Assembly: GCF_918797505.1 (NCBI RefSeq)
Contig: NC_092802.1
Coordinates: 18,373,883 to 18,437,882 of the forward strand
Reading direction: 5' to 3'
Source of the DNA: Bemisia tabaci
Lineage: Eukaryota; Arthropoda; Insecta; Hemiptera; Aleyrodidae
DNA length: 64,000 nucleotides
Below the pieces are notes generated by a model. That model was given only the letters and a program-made list of their open reading frames with translations. It did not search any database and was not told the DNA's origin. A program made the position numbers and the translations under genes. Shown piece after piece: positions 1 to 14,906 of the stretch (its first letter is position 1; each line of letters begins with the position of its first letter).

Positions 1-80
1 ACACATAAAACTCCTTCGAGTGAAAGCCCGATAATTGGAGCTTTCAAGCCATGATTGAAGGCTTCAATTTCACAACGGCG

Positions 81-175
81 CACAGTGGGTCGAGTTAATA
101 GGAGAGGTCGGACAAAATTTGGAAACTTCAAAAGTTTAAAGCTCCATCTGCACTGTTAAAAATTATTCTGGCCTG
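81..175 (+). mobile_element. Family K (Transib-like MITE), left part only
   Basis: The left terminus CACAGTGGG is followed by the family motif GAGAGGTCGGAC and 'tttggaaacttc'. The five bases before it are CGGCG, matching the CG-rich target type seen at complete copies. The right terminus is not found. Confidence 0.6.
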
Positions 176-197
176 AGTGGCCTGAGTGAAATATTGT

Positions 198-367
198 GGA
201 GCTATCCTGCCTGGAGCATCGAGTGACAAAATTGTGCGGTGAGTTAGATAGCTCGCTCAGGCATGGGAAGCTCCTTGTAGCATGCTACAAGGAGCTTCCC
301 ATGCCAGAGCGAGCTATCTAACTCACCGCAAAATTTTGTCACTCGATGCTCCAGGCAGGATAGCTCC
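198..367. repeat. 170-bp palindrome without spacer
   Basis: The two 85-base arms are reverse complements with only two mismatches and no indels. The centre lies between 282 and 283, inside GCATGC. There is no loop, unlike the foldback elements elsewhere in the window. It could form a long hairpin or cruciform. It may be a very young inverted duplication or an assembly artefact. Confidence 0.9.
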
Positions 368-1424
368 AGGAAAGACAGCTGTATGCTCGGGACAGATACT
401 TTCCACTCAGATTTTTGATACTTAAGAAGAAACAGAGCTATAATTTTCTGCGCATCATCAACGCGCATTGACCGTTACAATCTCATTCTGGAATTCACGA
501 CTGCGACGGCGTCAGTCTCCAGCCAGTGGCTTTTGCGTGAACAGTGATTAGTTGCGACTCGTGAAGGTGTACAGCAAATTAAATATTGTTTGAAGGCTTT
601 CCAGGATAATACCCCATGGATCCCATACCAAAGTGTTCGCTGAGTTCCTAACACGACGGAAAATAAAAATTCGTCCTAGTAGAATAGCCTACCTCCAGGA
701 ATTTTGAAAACGCCGGTAAGGGCAGCAGTTTTATGAAACTAGGTTTAAGAGGAAAAATACATATTTCGTACCATTATACTGCAAAATTGTATCTCTTTCT
801 CTTTTATCGCTTCATTCCTTATCGCTTGTTGATTTGCATGTGCATGGTAGTTTATTTAGATTATTCCCTATTTAAAACCATCATGTTGCTCCCATTAATG
901 TATTATTTGCTTTTAGTTGTACTTCCTTGTCAAGTATCTGTAGTTTCCTTGGTGAAGGTTCGTTATGCGTCTGGAGATGGCACTGTATGCCGAAAAACCT
1001 CAGGTGTATTGAATAAAATTTTGCAGTATAATTCTACGAAATTGTCATTTATTCTTTTTAGCTCGTATGATACTTTTGGGCATCAAAGCCTGATTATACG
1101 GGTATGGCGTGGCGTCCAGTAAAGTTAGAATTCTGTTATCGTGTATATTTGTTTTTTAAGCTTACACTGAATTTATGTTCACAAAATACTTAATATCTAC
1201 AAAACTTTTCTTTGTCTAAAAGCGTTTTCGAAATTACTGGAGACAGCTGTTCAGCTATGACAAATATTGATTTTCCGTAGCGTGTTTGCAACTCAAAAAA
1301 CACTTTGGCTCCGAATTTGTGGGATATTGGCCCGAAAGTTCCTCAAACATGATTTGATTTGCAGTACAACTTCACATCTTTTCAAAAAAAAAAAGAACAT
1401 ACATTGCAGTTACAGGTGGAAGGG
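368..1424. other. AT-rich spacer, no gene recognised
   Basis: There are no recognisable coding motifs, and none of the dispersed families is evident. A 129-codon open frame at 733-1122 has no recognisable domain and a random-looking composition. Confidence 0.5.
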
Positions 1425-1430
1425 AAAGGC

Positions 1431-1562
1431 AGAAGAGGGAGGGAGGAGAGGGAGGGAGGAGAGGGAGGGAGGAGAAGGAGGGGAGGAGAGGGAGGGGAGG
1501 AGAGGGAGGGGAGGAGAGGGAGGGGAGGAGAGGGAGGGGAGGAGAGGGAGGGGAGGAGAGGG
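1431..1562. repeat. GA-rich minisatellite (14-bp unit)
   Basis: An almost pure purine tract is built from repeats of about 14 bases (GGGAGGGGAGGAGA type). Open frames across it on the plus strand are only Arg/Glu/Gly low complexity. It could form triplex or G-quadruplex structures. Confidence 0.9.
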
Positions 1563-1777
1563 GGGAACGGATCGGGGTATGAGACGGATGCCAGGGGTAA
1601 GGGGAGGGCAGTCGCCAGCGACGCAGCCCGTCCTTATGCCTGAGTTACTTTAGCTCAGCATTTCCGTACTTACGTCGGAGATTTTCAACTCCGTGGAAAT
1701 TGGCCCTGAGCGATGAGTGACTTCCGAGCGACTTCCTTATATAGGTCGTGCTCTGAGCTAATTTTTTTTAACAGTGT

Positions 1778-1942
1778 GCACGAAATTTTGAAGTTCTATA
1801 AGTGAGTCCAATGGTTTCCTCGTGAGATTTTCTTCTTGAAACAACCCTCAAAAATGTGAAGTGTGGCAAAAGAAACGTCTGAATTTGCAATTTTAGTGAG
1901 TAATGCCATGTCCGACCTCTCTAATTGTCTCGGTCCACTGCG
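1778..1942 (+). mobile_element. Family K (Transib-like MITE), right part
   Basis: Family interior motifs lead into 'tgtccgacctctct' and a decayed right terminus CCACTGCG, followed by CGACG. The left half is missing or too diverged to place. Confidence 0.6.
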
Positions 1943-2111
1943 CGACGGCGGCCGACGCCCGGGAGGGGAGACGGAGGGGAATTTATTGCATTTCAATGTC
2001 CGTCATAACTTACAAAAAAAGGAAAGCGACCTTGCTCATTAAGGAATCACTTTCGATTTCCGGACAGGTCCGCCGCGAGGTTGTAAAACTGCGTGCGGAA
2101 ATCGGGAAGCA

Positions 2112-2337
2112 CACTGGAAAAAAAACACATTGGATCCAGAGTCCAGACTCTTGAAAACATTGACAAGAAAAAGGACTCTTGATTCAATCAGATTTAAGCT
2201 TAAATCAAAACGAAATCCGCTTAAATTAAGAGGCTTGGTTGATTTAAGCTTAAATTTGATTGAATCAAGAGTATTGTTTCTTGTCGATGTTTTCAAGAGT
2301 CTGGACTCTAGATCCAATGTGTTTTTTTTTTCCAGCG
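2112..2337. mobile_element. Family I hairpin element, copy 1
   Basis: The termini are CACTGG plus an A-run and a T-run plus CCAGCG. The interior is nearly self-complementary: 'ttggatccagagtccag' on the left mirrors 'ctggactctagatccaa' on the right. Open frames on both strands are by-products of the palindrome. Confidence 0.85.
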
Positions 2338-2641
2338 GAATCGCAAAACGGTGAAAAAAAAAAGATCCAACGTTTGGACTGCGGGCTACCTGACAACGCC
2401 TACTTTAAGACCAGGGGAAGTGGTCGCCTTTGATTGGTTGACAGAACCTGCTTTTTCTGACAATTGACGACACTGAGATTTTTGAGAATAGAGGATGGGC
2501 AAAAATAGCGCACTAATCGATCTCCTCAGAAAATTCTTCGAAATCTCATTGAAGTTGCCGACAGGAAAGTTTAAAAATGTTTCCGAGGTCTTTCTCACTA
2601 TAAACAGAAAATATCCCACGAGAGTTGAAGATTACGACTTC

Positions 2642-2805
2642 CAGTGGCGTGGCGTGCTTTGCGATATATCGATTTATCGGCCATTTAAACCTATGGAAAA
2701 GTATCGATAAACAGGGCGTTCGCAGCGAACACCTTAATAATCGATTATTTACCACAGCTTCAAATGGGGAAGTATCGATAAATCGCAAAGCACGCCACGC
2801 CACTG
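2642..2805 (+). mobile_element. Family B hAT-like MITE, copy 1 (complete)
   Basis: The terminal inverted repeat is CAGTGGCGTGGCGTG. An exact 8-bp target duplication, ACGACTTC, flanks the element (2634-2641 and 2806-2813). The interior holds ATCGAT dyads and the motif 'aaacctatggaaaa'. CAG-type termini with an 8-bp duplication are characteristic of hAT transposons. No coding capacity. Confidence 0.93.
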
Positions 2806-2813
2806 ACGACTTC

Positions 2814-4131
2814 AGCCGTTGAACATATCCCGGCTGTTTCGAAATCCATTGATACGATTGGCTGATGCAGGCGCGCACTTGCGAGACCCGTCCATCCCAT
2901 TGGTTGACGCTCCAATTCCCACCGAAACTCGTCTGCACCAGCAGACAACGACTCGTCTCTTCGCCTCTTCCTTTCACACCCGATCGAGCAGCGGGGTGGG
3001 GGCGTGCGGAACCGGGGGGGGGGGGTTGCCCCGGTTTAAGATCCGCCTTCAACTTGGGCTTTTCTCGCTTGGGGGTGGGAGAGAGGGTGGGGGGATGAGC
3101 GACGAGCGGCATTTTTCCGGCTCAAGCTGTGGTGAAGGGTTGCCAAAAGGCGCCTGAATTAGGAGATTTCCCGTTGTTTTTGACGGTTTGCGCGGGAAAA
3201 TATGATTGTCGCATTTCGTTCTCCAAAGTCCGAGTCGAAAAGGCTCAATGGGAGTGTTGGACTAATACGGAACGATTATTTCTGGATCATGTGAGAAACA
3301 ACACATGGTGTCACCAATTTACCTATGCAGAAATATGCTTTTATGTATGAGCTAGAAATAGTAGTTCCTTGGCGTGAAATGTAGGCCGATTGTGCTCAAA
3401 AGTTATAGTTACACTTAGCGAATATTCATTCACTCAAAGGCAGGTATAATTTTTTCCCCCTCCAAATTTCTTAAGGATTTTCATTATTATTTAACCCGAG
3501 GCTTGCCATAATTACACGAGTTTAAGCAATAAAGCCATACCTACGTCGGCCATTTCGAGTAGTACCCCTTCAACGTACCCCTTCACTAATGACCCCTATA
3601 TTTTACTCTATGAAGACAAGTCATTTTTTATATAGATGTATGTTTCCTAGGTTACGCTCCACGTTTAGTTCAACATCGTCTTGAAGCGCTCTCTTCCGTC
3701 CGCGCAAAACCACTTTTACATATATTGACGAGGTGCTACGGTGAACGCTCTCCAACGTCTTAACGTTGGAACCGTCGTCTTGTTTTTCATTGGGAAAATA
3801 TGGCAACGTCTGAAGGTTCATACGACGTTTTTCCTCGGCATGGCAGCGCGCGTGGTCCACTGGGTCTTTCAAGGGGCGGAAGTGGGATGCGCTGAGACGC
3901 ATGGGTGGAAAATTCACTCCCGGATGGAGCCGCGGTGGGGAAGCGTGGGCTTTTCCGGGAAGGCGCGGCAACGGTCGGTGGCCTCTATCTGGCTCCTACT
4001 TTCTCTTTTCATCGATAAAAGTCGCGCGTTGCGTTCATTCATCAGCCGGGTTGCGGCCCTGCCTGACGCTGGATCCTAGAATTTTCACGACGCGCCGCAC
4101 AATGGATCCAGTCAATGGATGGGTCGGACGA
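2814..4131. other. Mixed spacer with a GC-rich block and an A-family fragment
   Basis: A GC-rich, G-run-containing block lies at about 2870-3140. The right end of a family A element (…ttcatacgacgtttttcctcggcatggcag) occupies 3789-3846. The remainder shows no recognisable gene. Confidence 0.5.
3789..3846 (+). mobile_element. Family A fragment (right terminus)
   Basis: The sequence matches the right terminal repeat of family A (GCAACGTCTGAAGGTTCATA, then the inverted CTGCCG terminus with changes). The left end is absent. Confidence 0.65.
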
Positions 4132-4640
4132 AATGGAGATGTTGCATGTGTGAGGAATTTGCGATTTGACTGTTGATTCTTTTGTAAAAGTTCGCAAGAA
4201 ACACGATGGTGCTACTGGTTTTCTCTGAAATCAACTCCCAAGCTCAAAAAAGCTCTCAAGTTGAGGCCAAAATGGAGGGGATATCCCACGCTATCCTGAG
4301 AGTCCACTTCCCCATCAAGACAAACTCTCCATGCAAAGATAGGGAACAAATATATTGACAGGGTTGCCGTGTTTTCAGTTTTGGAGTCCCCAAATAGAGT
4401 GGCAGCCCTGTCAATGTATTTGCTCCCTATCTTTGCATGGAGAGTTTGTCCTGATGTAGAGGTGGACTCTCAGGATAGCGTGGGATATCCACTCCATTTT
4501 GGCCTCAATTTGAGAGCTTTTTTTGAGCTTAGGAGTTGATTTCAGAGAAAACCAGTGGCACCATCTTGTTTCTCGCAAACTTTTACATAAGAATCAACAG
4601 TCAAATCGCAAATTCCTTACACATGCAACATCTCCATTCA
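4132..4640. mobile_element. Family H foldback element, copy 1 (complete)
   Basis: This is a roughly 500-bp inverted repeat. It opens with AATGGAGATGTTGCATGTG and closes with its reverse complement. The arms contain 'gctcaaaaaagctctcaag', 'ggatatcccacgctatcc' and 'tttgcatggagag', and the loop is short. No coding capacity, and no reliable target duplication. Confidence 0.88.
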
Positions 4641-4656
4641 GCTGACATTTCAGCAA

Positions 4657-4835
4657 CTTTAAACGCTCATAACTCCCTTCATACGAAACGTTGAACTTCT
4701 GAAAGTGGCTCCATCTGTTTCTTCGTGAAATTTTCTTACAGAAGCACTCCTTAAAGTTTAAAATGTGACAAAGTAAACATTAACATTTGCAGTTTTAGTC
4801 AAAACTTTCATATCCGATCTCTCTGATCCACTGTG
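4657..4835 (+). mobile_element. Family K (Transib-like MITE), right part
   Basis: Interior family motifs run into 'tatccgatctctctgatcc' and the terminus CCACTGTG, followed by CGCCG. The left terminus is missing, apparently lost where family H (4132-4640) adjoins. Confidence 0.7.
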
Positions 4836-4923
4836 CGCCGCAGCTTTGCTGACTTCGATGACTGGATTTATAAGCTCGTTGTCAGAAACAATCGGGAATA
4901 TTCCCAGAATCGTCCTAAACTAT

Positions 4924-5072
4924 CAGTGGCGTGGCGTGCTTTGCGATATATCGATTGTTCTGCCATTTAAACCTATGGAAAAGGATCGCTAAACAGGATA
5001 TTCGCAACGAACACCTTAATAATCGATTCTCCACCACAGATTCAAATGGGAAAATATCGATACATCGCAAGA
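4924..5072 (+). mobile_element. Family B hAT-like MITE, right end deleted
   Basis: A complete left terminus (CAGTGGCGTGGCGTG) and family interior continue to 'tcgatacatcgcaag', where the right terminus is missing. The flanking AACTAT on the right resembles the left flank TAAACTAT, so the deletion seems to have stopped near the original duplication. Confidence 0.8.
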
Positions 5073-5341
5073 ACTATCCTGCGCGGTTCTCGATATTTAA
5101 CGTGATAGACCCGCGGAAAAGTCGCTGGTATCGCAGCTAGGAGGAGACCTAATGAAGGTCAACATCGCGTTACTTTCCCGGTGGTGATTGAGGAAGAGTT
5201 TGATTTGAAACTCCCTGCCTTTCTCTAGTCCTCTGAGAAATGAATCTCCTGTGGGAATGTGAAGTTGGAGATTTGAGATTTAATGAATTACTCCTTGGTT
5301 ACATTTCATAGAAACAGGATGGTGGTACTTAGCCGGTCTAA

Positions 5342-6087
5342 AATTGAATCGGTTTCTGTTATACGGGCGTAAGTCCAAAAATTTCAAAATCGTTTCTTTT
5401 GCATTTTCAGCCTCCTTTAGGGTACATACACATTTTCTGAAAAGATGGCGGAAGTCCTATGTATAGAAGCCTGTGGAATAGGGGGGGCGAGTTCTCAAAC
5501 TCGCGCATTTCTAAAGTTTCTGTAACTTTTTTCATAATAAATGAAGAACATTTGTATTGAATTTGCATCTTGACCTAGCTGTTAGGTGATATAACTTCTT
5601 ATTGTGCATTGATCACAAAAATACATGATTGAAATTTGAAAACTTGGTTTCAACAATTTTTTAAATGAAAATATCCCATGTCACCTTCATTAATTTTGGA
5701 AAAATTGGAGTAATTCTAGGAAATTTAGGCCTTTAAATAAATTTAAAAACATATAATAACTCCCTATGCTATATAAAAGAAAAAAACTATGTGCTACATT
5801 TTTCTAACTTACTTTAATATTAGTTTTTTGGCTTGAAACTGTCTCAGTCATCCTTCGTTTTCTGGTATAAGGGCGTAAGTCCAAAACTTAAAATTAGCCT
5901 AAAAGGGTACTAAAATTTTTCTGAGCCAAAAAAACATTTCAGAACTTTTAAACGGGTGTTTATACAACCTTTGAACTCTTTTTTGAAATTTAGTGGTGTC
6001 CTGCATAACGAGAAAATCAGTTTTTTGCCTCTCCTGAAAAATTTGGATTTGTGGACTTACGCCCGTTTAACAGAAACCGATTCAATT
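5342..6087. mobile_element. 746-bp element with 36-bp terminal inverted repeats
   Basis: The left arm AATTGAATCGGTTTCTGTTA continues to 'acgggcgtaagtcca'. The right end is its reverse complement with about one or two mismatches. A third copy of the inner half of the repeat (GGCGTAAGTCCAAAA) lies inside at about 5868-5885. No protein is recognised, so this is probably a non-autonomous DNA transposon. Confidence 0.8.
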
Positions 6088-6291
6088 AAGTCCGAGACCC
6101 ACAAGTCCTCTCGAAGTATGTAGGTAACGGCAATCCATGATCTTAAGATTTTCCACTCATGTACATATGAAACCACCATCTCACTCTCAACTCGATGCAG
6201 AAATAGAACTGAATACCTGGAAGTTTCAACCCTGTGTGGGCTAAGTGGTGCGTATTTTTTATCCTGCTTTCATGACAACCCTGCTCATGTG

Positions 6292-6540
6292 CTGCCGTCT
6301 TAGAGACGAACGCCATATGAGCCCTCAGGCGTTGTCATATTTCCTTCTACATAAAACGAATTTACTTGGAAAATTGTGAATATTCTTCTCCAAAAATTTC
6401 AGACAGTTGTGTTCGCGATTTGATCTGAAATATCTGGAAATTTCAAAGAAAAATATGCCGAACTTTCCTCGAAAACACATATTCCAGAGAAATTTGGCGA
6501 CTCTCGAATTTCCATACGGCGTTTTTCCTTAGCACTATAG
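6292..6540. mobile_element. Family A MITE, copy 1 (complete)
   Basis: The left terminus is CTGCCGTCTTAGAG and the right terminus is 'ttttccttagcactatag'. An exact 4-bp duplication, TGTG, lies immediately outside both ends. The arms carry the family motif 'gttgccaaatttcc' in diverged form. Confidence 0.82.
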
Positions 6541-6614
6541 TGTGAATGTTTAGCTTTATCATTGGAGACTCGGGGACTCAGTTCCGGATGTCACCATTTT
6601 ATTCTGAGGGATTG

Positions 6615-6847
6615 CGTGACTCGCAACACCAGATAAAATTTCGACTTGTATGTATTTGTATTTTCGGGGAAAATTCTGCGTATTCATCCTAAAAAATATC
6701 AGACATTTCAGATAAAATTGCCGACGAAATTGTCTAAGAAAATTGAAGGAAAACATTCCCAATTTTCCCAGTAAATTAGGTTTTTATTGAAAGAAATTAT
6801 ATGACAACGTTTGAGAACTCATGCGGCGTTCTTCCTTAGCATTGCAG
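6615..6847. mobile_element. Family A MITE, diverged, left end lost
   Basis: The right terminus (TCATGCGGCGTTCTTCCTTA then GCATTGCAG) and the A-family interior are present, but the left terminus cannot be found. It abuts the next A copy two bases away. Confidence 0.6.
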
Positions 6848-6849
6848 TA

Positions 6850-7101
6850 CTGCCGTGCTAAGGAAGAGCGCCGTATGAGCCTTCAGACGTTGCCAAGTTT
6901 CCTCCGATAAAAATCAAATTTACTGGGAAAATTGCGAATAATATTTTCCAAATTTTTCAGACAATTTTGTACGCAATTTAATCTAAAATATCTGAAAATT
7001 TAAAGGAGAGATATGCATGAATGTTCCAAAAATACATTTTTTATCAAGAGAAATTTGGAAACTCTCGAATGTTCATACGGCGTCCTTCCTTAACACGGCA
7101 G
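6850..7101. mobile_element. Family A MITE, copy 3 (complete)
   Basis: The termini are CTGCCGTGCTAAGG and CCTTAACACGGCAG. The flanks AGTA and AATA match at three of four bases. The interior shows the usual 'aatatttt' and 'aggaaaatattc' motifs in diverged form. Confidence 0.88.
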
Positions 7102-7645
7102 AATATAGGTACTCTACCCTGAATGCAATAAAAGTCTCCCCTTCATTCTTAGCGAGTGTGCAACCCGCAGCGCACATTGCCCCTTCAATCCCAAATGCCG
7201 CAACCCGGCATGGCAACGTATCAGCGGCTACTGGGGACGGAAGCTGGTCGGATCAGGATAGCGGCATGATTGAAAACGTCTTTAATATCGGTGCGATAGC
7301 GTTTGAATTTAGATTCGGCCGGGGCCACGGGAGCCGTATCGGTGAATTTGAGTGACGCGACCGCGGCCCTTTCCCCCGATTTACATAATTCCCCGTCGCG
7401 GTCCGCGGAAATCCCGCCTCGATAGCCCCCTATTGATTCCGCCGATGCCCGAACACGAAGAACAACCCTAATTTTATCCGACTCGGTGAAGTGTTGTATC
7501 AGGGATTTTTGGGGCGAGTCTGACAACACTGCTTGATTCAATTCGTCCCTTGAGATAGACGGGAGCGATATAAATAAAAAAAATATTTACCCAGAATCGG
7601 CCTAACTGCAATTTATGTTGCCTGATTTCCTCTCTTCTTCTCCTT
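7102..7645. other. GC-richer single-copy-looking stretch
   Basis: Overlapping open frames on both strands (7017-7355 plus, 7221-7541 minus) show no recognisable domain. Composition is CpG-rich relative to the surroundings. I see no splice-site pair that would make either frame a credible exon. Confidence 0.4.
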
Positions 7646-7878
7646 CACTGGAAAAAAAACGAAACACATTAGATCTAGAGTCCAGACTCTTGAAAACATT
7701 GACAAGAAAAAATACTCTTGATTCAATCAGATTTAAGCTTAAATCAAAAGAAGATCCGCTCAAATTAAGAGGCTTGGTTCTTGATCTAAGCAAAAATCCG
7801 ATTAAATCAAGAGTAATTTTTCTTGTCGATGTTTTTAAGAGTCTGGACTCTAGATCCAATGTGGTTTTTTTTCCAGTG
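7646..7878. mobile_element. Family I hairpin element, copy 2
   Basis: CACTGG plus an A-run and a T-run plus CCAGTG bound a nearly perfect hairpin. It carries the family arm 'tctagagtccagactcttg'. TT flanks it on both sides. Confidence 0.88.
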
Positions 7879-11830
<3,952 letters not shown>

Positions 11831-12421
11831 TTATTTGAGAAGTTGTACAGAAAAGATCAATCTCGAGTTTTTTTTGGGGTGGGGGTGGGGGAGGGCTTTC
11901 ATTTTCGTTGCATCATTAATTTTTAAAGAAAATTTAAAACATGTTAAGCACTCTTGAAAGCATTGGGATATCAGTAAATCAATTTTCAGTTTTTGTTGAC
12001 TAGGGCTCTTATCCGTTCCGAGCGGTCACTTTAAAAAAATTGAAAATAGTACTTGTTTAGCAACCAATAAACGGGCTTATGTCTCCCCTTTTTTTTAACG
12101 TAGTCTCCTTTTCCAACATCCTCCTTCATAGAATCTCGGTGTTTAAAACAATGAAAGTATCCTCGTTGCTGTAAGTTTTTCTTTGCAAAATTTAACAGTT
12201 TCCAAAAGCTGAGCCAACGAGAGCCAAAGCTGATTTTAAAAATAATTAATCAATTAGCGTGGTTTGCACTTTATTTTTAAAGCTTGCTTAATGTTGATAT
12301 ATTTCATGAAGAATCCTATATTGAAATTTTACGTAAAATACTTTTGTGAAAGTTTCAGAGATATGACACGTGCAATCAGCAGTGAATATTCCGTTGCAAC
12401 TAAAGTAGTCATTTGAATTAC
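11831..12421. other. AT-rich stretch, probable Rdl intron
   Basis: No gene, repeat family or strong motif is recognised apart from a short G-rich run at about 11876-11893. Confidence 0.45.
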
Positions 12422-12425
12422 ATAT

Positions 12426-12678
12426 CGACGGTGAAACTACCAAACCACGTATCTCGTTTGCGGTGTTTAAAAATCTACGCTCACATTTTATTTTTTTGAA
12501 GTAGACCAAATCAATATCATTCCTTGAAATTTTCACGGAATTTTCTCCGCACAAAGAGGAAAAATCACAGAAATTTTCAAGACCGGATGTCAAGTAGTTT
12601 TTCATTTAAAAAATAAAGTATGACAGGAAGTCTGCGACGTCGCAAATCGAGATACGTGGTTTGGTAGTTTCACCGTCG
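12426..12678. mobile_element. Family E MITE, copy 1 (complete)
   Basis: The terminal inverted repeat is CGACGGTGAAACTACCAAAC, continuing to 'cacgtatctcg'. A 4-bp duplication, ATAT, lies on both sides. The interior gives a minus-strand open frame that recurs in copy 2, which reflects repeat identity and not a gene. Confidence 0.9.
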
Positions 12679-12899
12679 ATATACAGCAACGCTTTCGATT
12701 GAAATCCAGCAGCAGAATATAGGTCCTGGATGGTCATATATTCCAGGAAGAACAAAAACTCACATTAAAAATGTTAAATAACAATAAGTAAAAGTACTAA
12801 TCGGTTGATTTATTTTTCTTCATTAGCTTTTTGCTTCTAAAGAAGATCGAGTGCACTATAAGCCGCATCTGAACTGAGGGCGGGTTGCATACCTAGTCC

Positions 12900-13350
12900 A
12901 TTATAATATGATTCATATTTTTGAAATAGCCCCCTGACTTTTCATACATTCCATGGAATATTTCATTCAAATTTCATAAAAAAGTTTAATGACTTTTCAT
13001 GAATATTGTGAATTATGTATTTCACTGATATTCCATCGATTCTCTCTTTTTAATTAATTTAATTTTTACTTTTTAAATAATTTAATTTAGTACACATAAA
13101 TCATTTAAATAGATACAATATATATTTTTGTAGTGGTTACGCCATATTTAAATAATTCTTTTTAACAAAATCCGTTCATTTCATGGAATAATTTAATTAA
13201 TCTCATGAAATATTTCACTTAGATTTCATGAATTTTACGAAAAAATTATGGAAATTTAATTAGTTTCAGCGCAGATTCCACCGGGGTTTCGTAAATCTCA
13301 TACAATATTCAAATTTGATTTCATAAATTTCCAACTAGAAATATTTCAGT
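12900..13350. repeat. AT-rich region with recurring ATTTCATGAAAT motifs
   Basis: Many variants of 'tttcatgaa' and 'ccatggaatatttcat' occur in both orientations. The same motif set recurs at 39880-39976 next to 'gccaccctg', so this is probably an interior of a CAGGGT-terminated element. Exact boundaries cannot be set here. Confidence 0.5.
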
Positions 13351-13929
13351 AACCACTCGCAGGCTGAAACTATTGCGGCTAGCGGCTAAATTTGGCAAGA
13401 ACGACCCAAGGCCCGGAGTTTGTTGAGGCATCATTTATTTAAGGCCAGACTTTCCAGTTTTGAGTGTTGTTCTTAAAACTCCGTCCTCTCCACCTCCCCC
13501 CTCCCCTCTTCTCCTCATTGCCGATCAGCGAGACACGTCCTGCGCTGCTCGAGGTCGAATCTCAGCCGGATATCCCCGGTTCCCCGACTCTGAGGCGAGT
13601 TGCCGCGCCAGAATCGGCAGCAGCGCCCTCTCGCGTATTTCTCGGCAACTCTTATAAACGAACTTTACGATCGCATTTCCAAGTTTTACCTTAAAATAAA
13701 AAATCGAATAAAATGGAAACATAAATTGAAGAATAAACTCCGGAGAGGCTGCGAAACCCAGCGTTGCACACTCAGCCGATTTACATTGGGCCCCGAAAGT
13801 GAACGCCTCGCACCAACAAAGAAAGCCTCGGCGCTGAGCGCTGTAATCGCGGGTTCAGAGGCCGAAAGTTCCTCGTTGCTAAAGCCATTGAACCTGGAAC
13901 AGCTTGTGAACTCCTAGATTCAGAACTAG
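13351..13929. other. GC-richer single-copy-looking stretch
   Basis: It contains a C/T-rich tract near 13485-13515 and overlapping open frames without recognisable domains. No gene can be supported. Confidence 0.4.
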
Positions 13930-13934
13930 CGGCC

Positions 13935-14167
13935 CATAGTGGATCGAGTTAATCGGGGAGGTCGGACACAATTAGGAAACTTTAAACGCTTATATCTCCG
14001 TTTATACAAAACTTTGAGGTTCTAAAAGTGATTCCATTAATTTTCTCGTAAAATTTTCTTTTAAATGCTCCCCTTGAACTTTAAAATGTGACGAAATAAA
14101 CATTAAAATTTGCAGTTTTAGTCAAACATTTCATGTCCGACCTCTCTAATTGACTTGATCCACTGTG
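13935..14167. mobile_element. Family K (Transib-like MITE), complete
   Basis: The termini are CATAGTGGATCGAG and CTTGATCCACTGTG. An exact 5-bp duplication, CGGCC, flanks the element (13930-13934 and 14168-14172). The family consensus terminus is CACAGTGG. The 233-bp length and absence of coding sequence mark it as non-autonomous. Confidence 0.88.
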
Positions 14168-14172
14168 CGGCC

Positions 14173-14753
14173 TCATCTGAACCCGAAGAGGATAGCATAT
14201 AGGTTAGAGAGTAGACGGATTTATTGAAAAATGGAGCGCAGCCAATCATCTAGCACAAAAAATGTCACTACCGATCTTCAGATTCCAATATCAAACCTAG
14301 ATGGCCAAGCACGTTCGTAAATGAGCGTTCCACCGAAAAAATGTTATGCAAAAACTAAGTCAAATACATGCTTTACAAACGACGGGTCGTGACAATTGTA
14401 AAAATAAATCACTCTGGATCATTTGAATTCATAGATTGGTTGCCTTTTTAGACCCTGAAAACTCCATAACCTAACCTAAAATTACCGATAAGTCCGTAGT
14501 TTCCCTATGTGGGTACTCCAATAAAGGTCTGCATAACCCACAATTCTGGCAGTCAGAACTGGAGCTTTTCTTCAGTGTTCTTCAGACCATAATAATACTC
14601 CTATATTCTGCTATACACTTTTTGCTTGAGTTATTTAGGGGAGGAAAGATCCCCCGACGTTTTTTATTCGGGGAGGAAATATTCGATAGTTGAGTCGTTA
14701 TTAAGTAACCTTGACCAACAGATATCGTTGGGAGGATAAGAATGGGTAATTCG
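14173..14753. other. No gene recognised
   Basis: Mixed-composition sequence without recognised repeats or coding motifs. Confidence 0.4.
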
Positions 14754-14906
14754 CAGTGGCGTGGCGTGCTTTGCGATGTATCAATTGCAAACCTATGAAA
14801 AACCCAGATCAATCATCTGGGCGTTTGTAACGGAAACCATAAGAATCGATTCTTTACCATAGCTTCAAATCGGATAGTATTATCTATAATCACGCCTCGT
14901 CAGCGG
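14754..14906 (+). mobile_element. Family B hAT-like MITE, diverged
   Basis: The left terminus CAGTGGCGTGGCGTG is intact. The right end has decayed to CCTCGTCAGCG. Flanks GTAATTCG and GTAATTTT match at six of eight positions. A private short dyad (CCAGAT…ATCTGG) replaces part of the interior. Confidence 0.82.

Noticed and set aside
1267..1653. Arg/Glu/Gly-rich open frames over the GA tract
   Set aside because: They only translate a 14-bp minisatellite. There is no start context, domain or splice support.
2039..2354. Similar 'MDLESRLLKT' frames at 2130, 7615, 20229 and their complements
   Set aside because: These are translations of family I hairpins on both strands, not a gene family.
4132..4640. 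Foldback arms as rho-independent terminators or microRNA precursors
   Set aside because: Family H is a ~500-bp dispersed inverted-repeat element present at least five times. The hairpin is a transposon property.
12288..12605. Minus-strand frame repeated at 37036-37293 (MKNYLTS…)
   Set aside because: The repetition is explained by both lying in family E MITEs. No protein family is recognised.
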